35,000 nt of DNA from Anaeromyces robustus (GCA_002104895.1 MCFG01000130.1:95001-130000); one strand, 5' to 3'. Counted from the stretch's first letter, positions 1 through 12,203 are shown. The notes: generated from the sequence alone by a model not told the origin. Made by a program: numbers and translations.

Positions 1-943
1 AATCCAGATTCAGAATCTAGAATTTAATTGATATTGTTAATTCTATTTAATCTAATATATTATATATTATATTTAATAATTATTTAAAAAAAATCATTCT
101 TTACTGTTAAAAAAACCATTATACGCTATTAAATCAGTATTATTTAATTTTTTTTCTTCATTTATTATGTATTTAGACGTTTTTAATAACTCATCCCAAG
201 TTTTAGGTATTGTTTTATTATACTTATTCAAATATTCTTCATTTGAATATAATACATCGAATCCTAATTTGACAGGCTAATATATTAAATATGAAAATAT
301 TATTATTAATATATTAATTTTATTTGAATATGAAATAATATATTAATAAAAAATATTATAATATATAAAAAATAAAAAAATATACAATTCCAACTAATCT
401 GTTATTGGTTATACATGTTTGAGAAATAATATTTTTATCATATTGATTTAATACATCTTTCGATATATACTCATTTAAATTTAATAAATGAGGTTCAAAT
501 CTTGAAGTATATACATTATCATAAAAAAATATGTCATATTTAGAATTTTTTTTTTTGAGTAGAGTTTCTATCAATGACCCAAAGTTTATAAATGAAGCTG
601 TTACATTTTCTTTCGTTAAAAGATTTAAATTTACTGTAATATTTAAATTATGTTCTTTTGAGTAATTATTAAAATCATCTATATAAGGGGTATATATTTG
701 ATCATTTAATTCACGGGAAAATGCAATAGCTTCTATTTGAAGTGCATTAACTTTTAGTATTAATATATTAAAATAATAATAATAACAATAATAAAAAAAA
801 TAATAGATTTTTATTAAATGAATTATAATTATATTATTTTTTCATTTTATTTAATTTCAATATATTAAAATAAATATACATGGATGTATAACTGTAACAA
901 TCAAGATAATTAAATATAATAATATATTTTTCATTTTTTTCAT
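1..943 (-). CDS. SBP-class C GPCR-like receptor, copy A (cut by the window edge)
   Basis: Leftmost of three tandem paralogues; only the N-terminal part is inside the window. Exons on the minus strand are 943-880, 750-386, 276-105 and 16-<1, with GT/AG introns between them. Exon phases match copies B and C, and exon 3 is 172 nt in all three. Exon 1 encodes a signal peptide (MKKMKNILLYLIILIVTVIHP). The rest is the start of a bacterial-type extracellular solute-binding domain (SBP family 1): an IEAIAFSRE opening strand, a YDIFFYDN strand, NNRLVGI, then the family hallmark IPKTWDELL. Exon 4 begins NSESGF, as in copy B (DSESGF) before its hinge region. A seven-helix domain is expected off the left edge by analogy with B and C, but is not seen. 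A second in-frame ATG lies three codons downstream. Ligand unknown; an extracellular sugar or peptide sensor is inference. Confidence 0.85.
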
Positions 944-1502
944 TTTATTTTTTAATATAATATTAATTTTGTATTAGTTATCAAAATAAGTTATATTATT
1001 TAAAATAATAATACCTGATTTATTCAAATACTTATATATATAATAATTTGTATAATATATATAATCTAAACTTAAATTAATAAAAAAGATAATTTATATA
1101 AACAAAATTGAGTTTTTATATAATATATAAATATTAAGTTCAATAATAAAATTAAAGTACAAATGAGTAATATATCTATATATATATTACGATTTATAAT
1201 TAAAACTATACTTTTACATTAAATAATTATAGTTTATACATAAAATAACTATTTATTTGTTATTTTATCATTAATATATATATATAAATAAGATTAAAGC
1301 AGTAAAAGATATTTTTCATTTTCATTTTTAAAATATTTAATTATATAATTGAATATTTAGTTTCATTTAAATAAAAAAATTGAACGTTTGAAAATGTATA
1401 TATATGAAAAATTATAATATAATGTTTAATATGCATATCTTTTTTTTTTTTTTTTTTAGTTAGTTATTTTAAAATAAAAGAAAATTTTTCAAATTTTTTT
1501 TT

Positions 1503-1533
<31 letters not shown>

Positions 1534-1646
1534 TATTGCATCATTATATAATAATAATTAAAATGTTACATATGAAAAAAGTACAATAATTCAAAATATA
1601 TTCTAATCTAATGATACAAAATTATATTTTTTATGGTTATAAATTA

Positions 1647-1685
<39 letters not shown>

Positions 1686-1694
1686 GTAAACAAA

Positions 1695-1779
<85 letters not shown>

Positions 1780-1981
1780 AAATAAATAAATAATTAAATA
1801 AATAATTAAATAATTAAATAATTAAATAAATAAGTAAATAAGTGAATAAGTAAAATAAGTAAATAAACATTACAAATATAGTTAATCTTTTTTTAGGATA
1901 ATAGATATTTATATGAATAAAAATTTTATTGTTATTTACTGTTTTAAATATATTTTAGTTTTTTAATAATAATATTTATAT
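944..1981. other. Spacer between receptors B and A
   Basis: About 1 kb without a gene. It serves as 3' flank of receptor B and 5' flank of receptor A. The contents are A/T-rich simple sequence: an ATT run near 1501-1535 and a long AAAT tetranucleotide tract at 1648-1866. No conserved promoter motif could be picked out against this background. Confidence 0.8.
1648..1866. repeat. (AAAT)n microsatellite
   Basis: Nearly perfect AAAT tetranucleotide repeat of about 220 bp. Interruptions (GTAA, ACAA, ATTA) cluster toward both ends while the centre is uninterrupted, as expected for a slippage-grown tract that decays at its edges. It lies in the 3' flank of receptor B and carries no coding potential. 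Confidence 0.95.
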
Positions 1982-2113
1982 TTATTCGCTTATATTGGAT
2001 ATTATAGGAGATTCCAAGTCTCCTTCACTTATTGCTATTGATTCTTTTGTATAATGATAGTTTATAATTCTTAGTACTATAGATTCATTATTTGAATTTC
2101 TTTTATTATTACA

Positions 2114-2148
<35 letters not shown>

Positions 2149-4775
2149 CATTTTTTGAACTATCAGAATCAATATTGTAAGAAGAAACTTTACCAATATC
2201 TGTTGTTCTATTGTTTTTATTAGTCTCATTATTAACAAATTTTGTATTGACTTCATTTATAAATAATGATTTAAGATTTTTTCCTTTTAAAAAGCCGTTA
2301 ATCACTCTATATCCGTATAAAAGTATATAATTTGAAATTCCCATAACTATTGATATATATTCATGAATTATAAAATAAGCTTTAAAATTATTAATTTGAA
2401 TAATATCTACGATAAAATATAAGGTCAGAGAAATTGTACTTATATATATTGCAACTGATATAAATCGAACATCATAATAAGTGTCTATAATACTCCATTC
2501 CATAAATGTAAGAATTAATATTATTATATAAAGTATACATTTAGTTGCTATATTAAATACCACGATAATATGTCCAGGTATACTAGTCATTTTACATCTT
2601 TGAAAATTTTGGCCATCATTAATTATTATATTTTCAATATTATATGGATATTTAATCATTAATATATATATTAATATATCAATTGAAATAAAAAATAAAA
2701 GGAATATATATTTATGTTTGAAAATCCATATAGTAAATTTAGTTTTTTCAGGGAAATTAATAATTAATTTATATAATATAGGAATATAGACTAGTGTTAT
2801 ACTATATGTTAACAAAAATAATTTTAAATTACATTTTTGATTATTTAATTTACCGAATTCTATAACACAAGTACTGAATCCAATGATTAATCCTATTACT
2901 AATATTATCCAAAAATCAGTTGGTAAAAATTCAAAGAAAGGTGAATAATTTTCAAAGAATAAAAATACTATCAAGAGACCCGCAAAAAGAATCAGAAATA
3001 TAAGTAATATAGAATTTATTATTCCAATTATAGAATTTTTATCAAAAAATGAAATATAATGAATTCTTGTAATATCATCAATTTTTTGTAATTCTTCATA
3101 AGCTGTACTATTTCCATATAAAAAGTTAAAAAAATGGAATTTAATTTTTTCTGCATAATCGTCTATATTATTTGTTTTATTGGCTGGTCTCGCAAAAAGC
3201 TGAAAACTTTTATAAAGTTCACAGTCGATTTTCTTACATACTTCTTCATCATCAAATAAACTGAACATTCCTGTTTGTACTATATTATTTATTACATATT
3301 TCTTTTGAAAATCTTTAGAAATTATATATTTTAATACTACAGCAGTAGAATCTTTTTTTTCTTTTTCAATATTCCCTCTAATTCCAATATTGTAACCACT
3401 AATAATGGATCCTGAAATACCTTCTTTAACTCCTGGTAGAGTAGACATTTTGTAAGATATATTATCAATTGTTGGATATGTGAACATAAAAAATTTTATA
3501 AATAATGCAGTATTATCAAATAATTTAAGAACTCCATATTCATCATCTGATTTAAATATTATATCTTTTTATATAATTATTGTTATTATTTATTATTATT
3601 ATTATAAATGATATTAATAAAATAATATTTTTTAAAAATATATATATAAATATTTAATATTTGTCAGTTTTTATTATAGAAATAATATTATATAGAAATA
3701 AAGGGAAAAAAAATAAAAATCATTTATATAAAATATCAAACCTGATGCTATTTCATTTTTTAATCGTTTTATCATTTCCAATGCATTGATAGCTTCATTA
3801 CTTGAAAATTCTGGAAATGGTGAATCGACAGAATTTCTATAGGAATAAATAAATTCATAAATAGAACAGAATCCACTTTCCGAATCTATAATGTTAATAT
3901 TTGTTAATATCCATTTTTTATGCAATTATATTATAGTAAAAGATTTATTATTTACCATTAAATAAACCATTATATGCAATCAGATCGGTATTATTTAATT
4001 TTTTTTCTTCTGCTATTATATATTTTGCTGTTTGTAATAATTCTTCCCAAGTTTTAGGTATTCTTTTATTATATTTATTCAAATATTCTTCATTTGAATA
4101 TAACACACTAAACCCCATCTTAGCTGGCTAGTATATTTAATATAAAATAATAATTTAAATTTCTTAGTTTTCTTAGTTTTGTTTTATTTAAGTATTATTT
4201 ATAATTTTGAGTGAATAATAATCTTTATATATATGATAATTATTTTATGAATAATATTACAATTCCAACTAATCTATTATTAAATATACATGTTTGAGCA
4301 ATAATATCATCGTTATATTGATCTAATAATTCTTTTGGTACAAATTCATTTAAATCTAATAAATAGGGTTCATATTTTGAAGTATATAAATTATCATAAA
4401 AGAATATATCATATTTAGTTGTTTTTTTCTTGAGTAATACTTCTACCATTGATCCAAAATCTGTAATTGAATATGTTGTATTTAATCTTGTTAAAAGATT
4501 TAAATTTACTGTGATATTTAAGTTATGTTCTTTTGAGTAATTATTAAAATCATTTATGAAGGGTATATATACTTGATCATTTACATCTCGAGAAAATGCG
4601 ACAGCTTCTATTATTATTGCATTTCCGTAAACTTTAGTAAAAAAAAATATTAAAATAATGAATAATTATGCATTGTTTTTCAATAATTACATTATAATTT
4701 TATTAATAATACCAATAAATACATACATGCACATAAAATAAACAATAATATGGTATAAAATAATATATACTTCAT
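1982..4775 (-). CDS. SBP-class C GPCR-like receptor, copy B (complete)
   Basis: Five exons on the minus strand: 4775-4727, 4631-4261, 4127-3956, 3885-3742 and 3564-1982. Joined, they give 772 residues with consistent phases; the first donor is a strong GTATGT. Residues 1-16 are a signal peptide (MKYILFYTILLFILCA). Residues 17 to about 415 form a bacterial solute-binding domain (YDIFFYDN, IPKTWEELL, LPG..EGISGS..GYNIGI). Seven hydrophobic helices follow at about 423-449, 462-481, 490-515, 530-550, 575-601, 611-633 and 641-669. C490 at the top of helix 3 and C569 in loop 2 match the class C receptor disulfide. The cytoplasmic tail has a poly-Asn run (about 719-729) and a YHY motif (748-750). 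Predicted plasma membrane receptor coupled to a G protein; ligand and coupling are inferred. The start was chosen for signal peptide and splice phase. Confidence 0.9.
2112..2150. repeat. (ATT)n tract encoding poly-Asn
   Basis: An ATT trinucleotide run within the last exon of receptor B, read on the minus strand as about eleven AAT codons interrupted by one TGT. The corresponding tail of receptor C has no such run, so it is probably a late slippage expansion tolerated in a disordered tail. Confidence 0.9.
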
Positions 4776-4976
4776 TTTTCATTCATTTTAACAATAAATT
4801 ATTAATCATGTTTGTTCATAAAAATTCACGTATTATTGAAGAATGAATAAAAGTTAATAATATATTATTCAATTACTTTTGTATAATAAAAAATAATAAT
4901 TATTTAATGAATTAATATTAATTTTTTAATTATTATTATTATTGTTATTGTTAATGTTGTTATTGTTTTATTAATA

Positions 4977-5040
<64 letters not shown>

Positions 5041-5925
5041 AGTATTAGTATATTAGTATTAGTATTAATAACAAAAATATTATTATTACGAAAATAAGAT
5101 TCTATAAATAATAAATTAATTGAAAAGAATGGTAGTGGATAAAAAACAAGGTTAAATATTAAAATTTAAATAGTATTTAAAAATAAAATTGTGTATATTA
5201 TTAATATATAGGAAAATATATAACGTAGCAAAAATCATTAAGCTTTTCATTTTGAGTTTAATAATGAAAAAGAATATCATTGAATGTCATAAATAAGTTA
5301 AATGAGTTAAAATGTTAATCTTTATTTATTAATATTTAGAAAACCATTTACTTTTATTAAAAACACTTATTAATTGATAATATATAATATATATATTTTA
5401 AATTTTCAAAATGAAGTTAATTGAAGAATTAATATGATTTAATAAATAATAACAAATCTATAAAAAAAAAATTTTTTGATTATATTTGTTAATAAATTAT
5501 TAATAATATTAAAAATAAAATTTACTAATATTAAAATATTTTTTTTTTTAATTTTTATTATTTATTACTCCATTTTTTTTTATTATAATTTATTATTATA
5601 GAATTATTAATTAAATATAATTTAATTTCATAATGTAAATATAAAATAATAAATATTAATTAGAATTACTTAGAAGATCTTTTATTAATATTAATAATAG
5701 ATATTATATTATCAATAAATTTTGATATTTATTAATAACATATATTAAAAGTAATATCTTTTTTAATTAGTGGATATTAAGTTTTTGAATTATTGTGAAA
5801 TCAAAACTAATTTATATAATATAATGATAAAAATATTATATATATATATATATAAATAATACACCATACAGAAAATTAGTGTTTATTATTATTATTACTA
5901 TTACTATTATTATTATTATGCAAAT
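4776..5925. other. Spacer between receptors C and B
   Basis: About 1.15 kb without a gene: 3' flank of receptor C and 5' flank of receptor B. It holds an ATT tract (core 4976-5038) with degenerate ATTAGT extensions to about 5070, and a shorter ATT/ACT tract at 5886-5919 just beyond the stop of receptor C. Nothing else stands out. Confidence 0.8.
4926..5070. repeat. (ATT)n microsatellite
   Basis: An uninterrupted ATT core at about 4976-5038 is flanked by imperfect ATTGTT and AGTATT variants. It lies about 150 bp upstream of the start codon of receptor B and could vary in length between strains. Confidence 0.9.
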
Positions 5926-8006
5926 TTATTCCTTTATTTTATAAAGTATTGATGATTCATAATTATCAACCATTTCATTTATTTCTGTTGCATAATGATA
6001 GCTTAATATTTTTTTCACTATTTTTGATGAACGACTATTTATACTACTATGCATATTAGAATTAGTTGCTATACTTTTTGTTTCAGTTTCAAAATTATTA
6101 GTACTTATGATAGTTGGATTATTATTAATATAATCTGTTTTACAATACTCAGTAACTTGTTGATCTGAATTAGCCATAGTTGTATTTTCATTATTAACAA
6201 ATTTACTATTTACATTATTAATGAATGTTGATTTTAAATTTTTCTTATTTAGAAATGCAATTACTAGTCTATAACCATATATAAGAATATAATTTGAAAT
6301 AGAAAGAACTATGAATAATGATCCATTAATATAAAATTTAGCTCTATAATTGTTAATTTTTATTATATTTATTAATAAATATATCGTCAATAAAATAATG
6401 TCAACATAAATAAGTCCAACTACAAATCTGAGATCATAATATATAGAATTAATATTCCAATCAGCAAATGCTAAAAATAATACTAATCCCATTAATAAAC
6501 CTTTATATACCAATTCCGTAAATACTACTATATATCCAGTACTATTTGCAAATTTACATCTTTGAAAATACATTTCATCATTACCTAATACATCTTCAAC
6601 ATTAAATCCTTCAAAAAAAAATAAACTACATATTAATATATCTATTAAAATAAAAAATATGATATATATAAATTTATGTTTATAAACATATTCAACGAAT
6701 TTATTAGTTTCAGGAAGAGATATAATTAATCTGTAGGATATTGGGGTTAATGTCAATGTAAATCCAAAACATAGTACTATTATTTTTAAATAACATTTTA
6801 GAGATGTTATTTGATTTATTTCTGTTAAACTAGAACTTAAAAAACAAATTGAACCAAAAACTGATAATACCCAAAAACTACTAGGTAAAAAGGTGAAAAA
6901 TGGCATAAAATTTTCAAGGGATACAAATATTAAAGAAAATGTCATTAATCCTATAAAAGTATAAACTATAAATAAAGTAATAATTCCAGTATATGATTGA
7001 TTTTTATCTAATGAAATATAATGAATTTTTGTTAAATCATCAATATGTGATAATGCATTATATGCTGTTTCTTCACCATATAAATAATCATATATATAAT
7101 TTCTAAATTTGTCAATGTATTCATCAATATTATTAACCTTGTTAATTGGTCTTATGACAGTTTGAAGTGATTTAAATAATTCACAATCAATATTTTCACA
7201 TACTTCTTTATCATGATATATTTCAGGTATTGCTGATACCATAATATCATTTTTAACTAATTGTTTTTGAAATTCATCGGAAATAAAAAATTCCATTACT
7301 TTAATAGAAGCTTTTCTATTTTCTTCACTAAGATTTCTTTTAACACCTAAATTATAACCACACATAGTGGAACCACTAATTCCTTCTATATGTCCTGGAA
7401 GTACTGATAGATAAAATGGTATCTTTTCTATAACTGGTTTTTGAAGTAACCAAAATTTTATAAATAATCCAGATTGATCAAGTAATTTTGTAACTGCAAA
7501 AACATCATTTGACATAAAAATAGAATCTTTTATATTAATTTTAGTTATTTATTATTTATTAATAATTGTTTATTATTAGTTATTAATTATTATAAATTAT
7601 TTATTTTATTTTTATTTTTATTTTTCATTTTTCATTTTTTAATTATTATATTACTTATTTTATTAATTTCTTATTGTTTTAAGTAATTATATATTCCTTC
7701 ATTTTTTATATAGAAAAATATACTTATAATAATAATAATAATATTTACTTGATGATATTTCATCTTTCAGTTTTTTCATCATTCCTAAAGCATTTATAGC
7801 TTCTTCACTTGTAAATCCTGGATATGGTGAATCAACTGTGTTTCTATAAGAATAAATAAATTCGTATGCAGAACAAAATCCACTTTCAGCATCTAATATA
7901 TTAATAGTATAATTGTTGTATGTATATATATATATTATAATATAATTATTAATATTAATTTTTATAATTTTTATTATTATTTTCATTATTATTTTTTTAG
8001 ATTTTG

Positions 8007-8051
<45 letters not shown>

Positions 8052-8979
8052 TATTATTATTATTATTATTTTTAGATTTTGTTTTATTATTTTTTTATTA
8101 AAAAATATGTATATATATATGTATTATATTATTATATGTATTTACCATTGAATAATCCATTATATCCGATTAAATTAGTATTATTTAATTTTTTTTCTTC
8201 TTCTAATATATATTTAGATGTTTGTAATAATTCATTCCATGTCTTAGGAATGGTTTTATTATATCTATCTAATAATTCTTTATTTGAATATAATACAGAA
8301 TAACCTAATTTAAGTGGCTGAAAATATATTATAATGTGTATAATATAATAGTGAAAAAAATTTTTTTTATTTAATTATAATAGTTATGATAGTTATGATA
8401 ATATGATAATAATAAATAATTAATAATAACTAATAAAAATTATCATTATTTACAAATCCAATTAATCTATTATTGTGTATACACATTTGATTAAGAACAT
8501 TTTGATCAAATTTTTCTATAGTTTTTTTTGGTATATATTCTTTAAAATCCAATAAATAGGGTTCATAATTCTTTATATATAATGAATCAAAAAATATTAA
8601 ATCATATTTATAGGATTTTTTTTTAAGAAGTGTATCTGTTGTTATTCCATAACTTGAAAAAGAATAAGTTGTATTTAAATTTGATAGAATAGTTAATTTT
8701 AACGTAATATCTAAATTATTATTTTCTGAATATTTATTAAACTCGGTTTCAAAATAGGTATATACTGAACTGGTTTCTTCATAAGCAAATGCTAGTACTT
8801 CTAATTTAACTCCTTTTACAATAACTTTTTATTTATTAATAAAAAAAAATATTATTATTTAGTTATTTTTCATTTTCATATAATTGAAAAGTATTTTATT
8901 ATATATATATATTTAAATAAATATTATTACAAATATGTAAAGAAAATAATAAAAATATATATCTTGATATATTCATCAT
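5926..8979 (-). CDS. SBP-class C GPCR-like receptor, copy C (complete)
   Basis: Five exons on the minus strand: 8979-8931, 8824-8454, 8317-8146, 7892-7749 and 7526-5926, joining to 778 residues. Exon lengths 49, 371, 172 and 144 are identical to copy B. Residues 1-16 form a signal peptide (MMNISRYIFLLFSLHI). The solute-binding domain runs to about 415, with YDLIFFDS, IPKTWNELL and LPG..EGISGS..GYNLGV. Helices lie at about 425-447, 462-480, 490-515, 530-550, 574-600, 610-634 and 642-670; C490 and C569 are the candidate class C disulfide. Helix 3 carries GFTLTLTP, close to the usual class C pattern. The tail is Ser/Asn/Thr-rich without a poly-Asn run and keeps the YHY motif (755-757). It is more diverged from A and B than those are from each other. 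Function as in copy B: predicted surface solute sensor, ligand unknown. Confidence 0.9.
7994..8091. repeat. (ATT)n tract flanked by direct repeats, in an intron
   Basis: Inside intron 3 of receptor C (8145-7893). An ATT run is bracketed by two copies of TTTTTAGATTTTGTTTTATT, at about 7994 and 8069. This suggests a local duplication of about 75 bp followed by repeat expansion. It has no effect on splicing that I can see. Confidence 0.85.
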
Positions 8980-10143
8980 TGTTATATATTTATTGAATAA
9001 TAAAACATTTTTTTTTCCTCTTTTTTATTATGATTATATTATTTTATTTTAATGATTTATTAATTTAAAATAAAAAAAAATATTATTAATAAATATTAAT
9101 ATATTAGATAAATAGTATAATTGCTATTGTTAGATTAGATTAGTATTAAAATAGGGAAATTTTTTTTTTTTTTTTTTGCATAAAAAAAGAATAAAAAAAT
9201 GTTTTATATATATATAGAATTTTTTTTATAATAATTTCTTATATTCTCCACGAATTAATCTATTTCATTATATTTATGAGATGTCAATGAAAAAAGAATT
9301 ACTTTTTTCTTCGAAAATATTTAATAATTTAATATAATATTAATGTATTAATAAAAAAAAAAAGTATTTGAAATTATTTTAAATAACTTTATTTATAAAA
9401 ATAAGCGAATCTTTGAAAAAAACTTAAATATAATAGTTATTGAACCAAAAGAATAAAAAATAATATTAATCAATTTATGTAAATCTTTATAAAAGCTATA
9501 TATATTCTAAAAAATAAAAAAATATAGTATAAATGTATAAATCATATAATATTTAATTAGATTAAATGATATCAAATTATTATTTATAATTATTTTACAT
9601 ATTTAAAAGTTAAATTTTTTAGTAATTGAATAACTGTTAACAAATTCAATTTAATATAATTTTTTTTTTGATTGTTAAAAATAGTGTATATCTTTAATTT
9701 TTTTTTTTATCTTTTTTAGTAAAAAAAACTATATAATTAAAGTTATAATAAAAAGTTATATAATAAATAAACTTAATAAATATGAATAATAAAATTCTTC
9801 AAATGTAATGAACTATAAAATAAAATAAAATAATTTAGGAAAAATAATAATTAAGCACTGAAAAAAAAAATCTAAAATTAGAATTTACTTTATTATTTAA
9901 ACTTTATATATAAAAACCAATTGAAATGTCTATTATTATATAATTTATTAAAAAAAAAAATTAATAATAAATTTACAGTTTTTTTTTTTTTTTTTTTTTT
10001 TTTTTCCTCAACAAATAGGAATAATTATTCTTTTTATTCAATAATTTATATTTATTAGTTAGATTAATAAATATTCATATATTTATAAATTTTAAAAAAA
10101 TTAAAAAAATTTCTTCTCGAAATTAGTATAATAATAAATATAA

Positions 10144-10286
10144 CAAGATTTATAGTGGAAACAGTATTAATAAACCAAAGTTTTGTAGTGGAAACATTAT
10201 AAAATAGACCAACATTTTTTTAGTGCAAGTAATATTAAGTACCAAGATTTATAATAAATAATATTAAATAACCAATATTTACAAAG
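10144..10286. repeat. Degenerate 30-34 bp tandem repeat, about 4.4 copies
   Basis: Units start at 10144, 10176, 10210, 10243 and 10273 (the last partial). Each opens with CAA plus a G/A-T-rich stretch and closes with an A/T-rich part ending in AC. The first two share TAGTGGAAACA and the third has TAGTGCAAG in the same place. The G/C content is above that of the surrounding A/T, so this is not a simple microsatellite. Neither strand reads through all units in one open frame. Confidence 0.75.
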
Positions 10287-11094
10287 ATACAATGTTTTTT
10301 TTTTTTCTTTTCCATTATTAAATAAGTTAAAATATACGAATAAATCTTGTTATATATATATTAAAAAAAAATAAAAACATATGAAAAAGTTATTATACTT
10401 TTAAAATATTATTAATTTATATAATATGATATACCTAAAAATATAATAAATAATAATCATAATGATAATAAAAGGGTAATATATATTATAATGATTAAAA
10501 TAGTACTCGTCCTGTCTCAATCATTTTTTTTTTTATTTTATTTTTGATTGTATAATTTATTTTATTATTAATATTATATAAGTATTTTTTTTATTCTGCT
10601 TTAGTACTTATTTTATCTTGTTATAGTTATAAATAGTTATAATATTTTTATTTTTACTCAATATTATTTTTTTTATTTTTTTTTTTATTTTGTTTTATTT
10701 TGTTTTAATATTTTGTATTATTTTGTTTTAATATTCTTATACTCAATACCATTTTTTTTGTATTTTATTTTATTTTATTGTTTTTTTCTTTTGACTTTGT
10801 ATTAATATTATATTAAAATTGGTATATTTTATACAAAATATATAAATTTTTATAAATACATGATAAATATAGAAGATTATTACATATATTAATTTATTTA
10901 ATAAAATTTATATTTATTATCAATTACTTTGATTTTTTTTTTTTTTTTTTACATATTATTTTTCTTTTTCTTTTCTACTAAAAGAAGAGAATATATTTCA
11001 TATCACTGCCTTCATTTCACATCAATACATCAATACTTTAATTCAAATGCATAGATGTCTATCAAGAAAAGCATTAAACATCAAGTAATAAATA

Positions 11095-11379
11095 TTATCT
11101 TCCTTCATAATCTTCGTTCGAGTCTATAAATATTTCCAATAATTTGTCTTCAATAGTTAAGACAAACCTTAAGAAGAATAAGTCATCAATGTAATTAAAT
11201 AATATGAGATTATATATAAAAAATCCTATAATCAAATTGAGAATATTACAATCGAAAATCATTTTATACTGATGATTAGTTAATAAAACTGTAAAAAGCA
11301 TACTTGATACGTATATGTATAAGTTAAAATATACAATGAAAAGTAAAAAGAATATCAGAATGAACAAACAAACAAACAA
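11095..11379 (-). other. Possible coding remnant or orphan exon, membrane-like
   Basis: Minus-strand open frame of about 94 codons with mixed, non-repetitive sequence, unlike the flanking simple DNA. It has no ATG at its open end: the frame begins inside the adjacent TTTA/TTTG microsatellite, and the first Met is at 11301, leaving 68 residues. The peptide is hydrophobic in its first two thirds (one or two possible helices) and ends acidic (IDSNEDYEGR). No family recognised. It could be the last exon of an unseen gene, a decayed fragment cut by the microsatellite, or chance. Confidence 0.25.
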
Positions 11380-11412
11380 ATAAATAAATAAATAAATAAA
11401 TAAATAAATGAA

Positions 11413-11447
<35 letters not shown>

Positions 11448-11512
11448 ATGAATAAATGAATAAATAAATAAATGAATGAATAAATAAATGAATGAATGAA
11501 TAAATAAATAAG
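11362..11512. repeat. (AAAT)n microsatellite with GAAT/ACAA variants
   Basis: About 150 bp of AAAT tetranucleotide. It begins with ACAA units at 11362-11378, and TGAA variants become frequent toward 11450-11500. It abuts the open end of the possible coding remnant to its left, so it may have interrupted that sequence. Confidence 0.95.
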
Positions 11513-11723
11513 TTTTAATAATTTTTTTTTTAAAAAAAAATTATTTTATTTTTTTCTTTTATTTTTTAATAATTACTTTTTTGAGTGTCTTTTTATTTTA
11601 TTTCAAATAAAATAAAAAAGTATTAAAAAAAAAATAGAACAAAATATAACATTATATTGAAATTAAAATTATATAATAATAAATATATTACTATATAATA
11701 TTTAAATTATTACTATATTTAAT

Positions 11724-11759
<36 letters not shown>

Positions 11760-12203
11760 TGATTCTTATAATTACTTTTGTTTTTGTTTTTATTTTTGTT
11801 TTTTGTTTTGTTTTGTTTTCTTTTGTTTTACTTTACTTTTTTTTTTAAATTTTTTTTTATTTAATCTTTATTTTTTTTTTTTTTATATACGTAATTTATT
11901 TTTATTTTTTACTTTTATTATTACTTTTAATTTTTTTTATTTATCTAAAATTAATATATTAAATATTTCTATTATTTATTATATTATTTTACTTCATTCT
12001 AATTTTATTATTCTAATTTATTATTTATTATAATTTTATATAAATGCTTCAATTAAATTTAATAATAATTAAAATATATTATATATAATTATTATTATAT
12101 ATAATATAATATTTACAAAGAAATGATTTTATACAATTCTTTTTTTTTTTTAATTTTTTTTAATTTTTTTTTTTTTTTTACTAAATTATTTAATTTAAAT
12201 TAT

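Larger units (their letters stand above)
8980..12203. other. Gene-poor region between the receptor array and the ABC gene
   Basis: 3.2 kb without a convincing gene. It contains poly-T runs (27 T at 9979-10005, 29 T at 11726-11754), a degenerate tandem repeat at 10144-10286, a possible coding remnant at 11095-11379 and an AAAT microsatellite at 11362-11512. The 5' flank of receptor C is at its left end; the 3' flank of the ABC gene is at its right end. Open frames at 11803-12033 are T-run artefacts. Confidence 0.75.

Noticed and set aside
8079-8303. Plus-strand 74-codon frame opposite receptor C exon 3
   Set aside because: Antisense to a well-defined exon with conserved splice sites.
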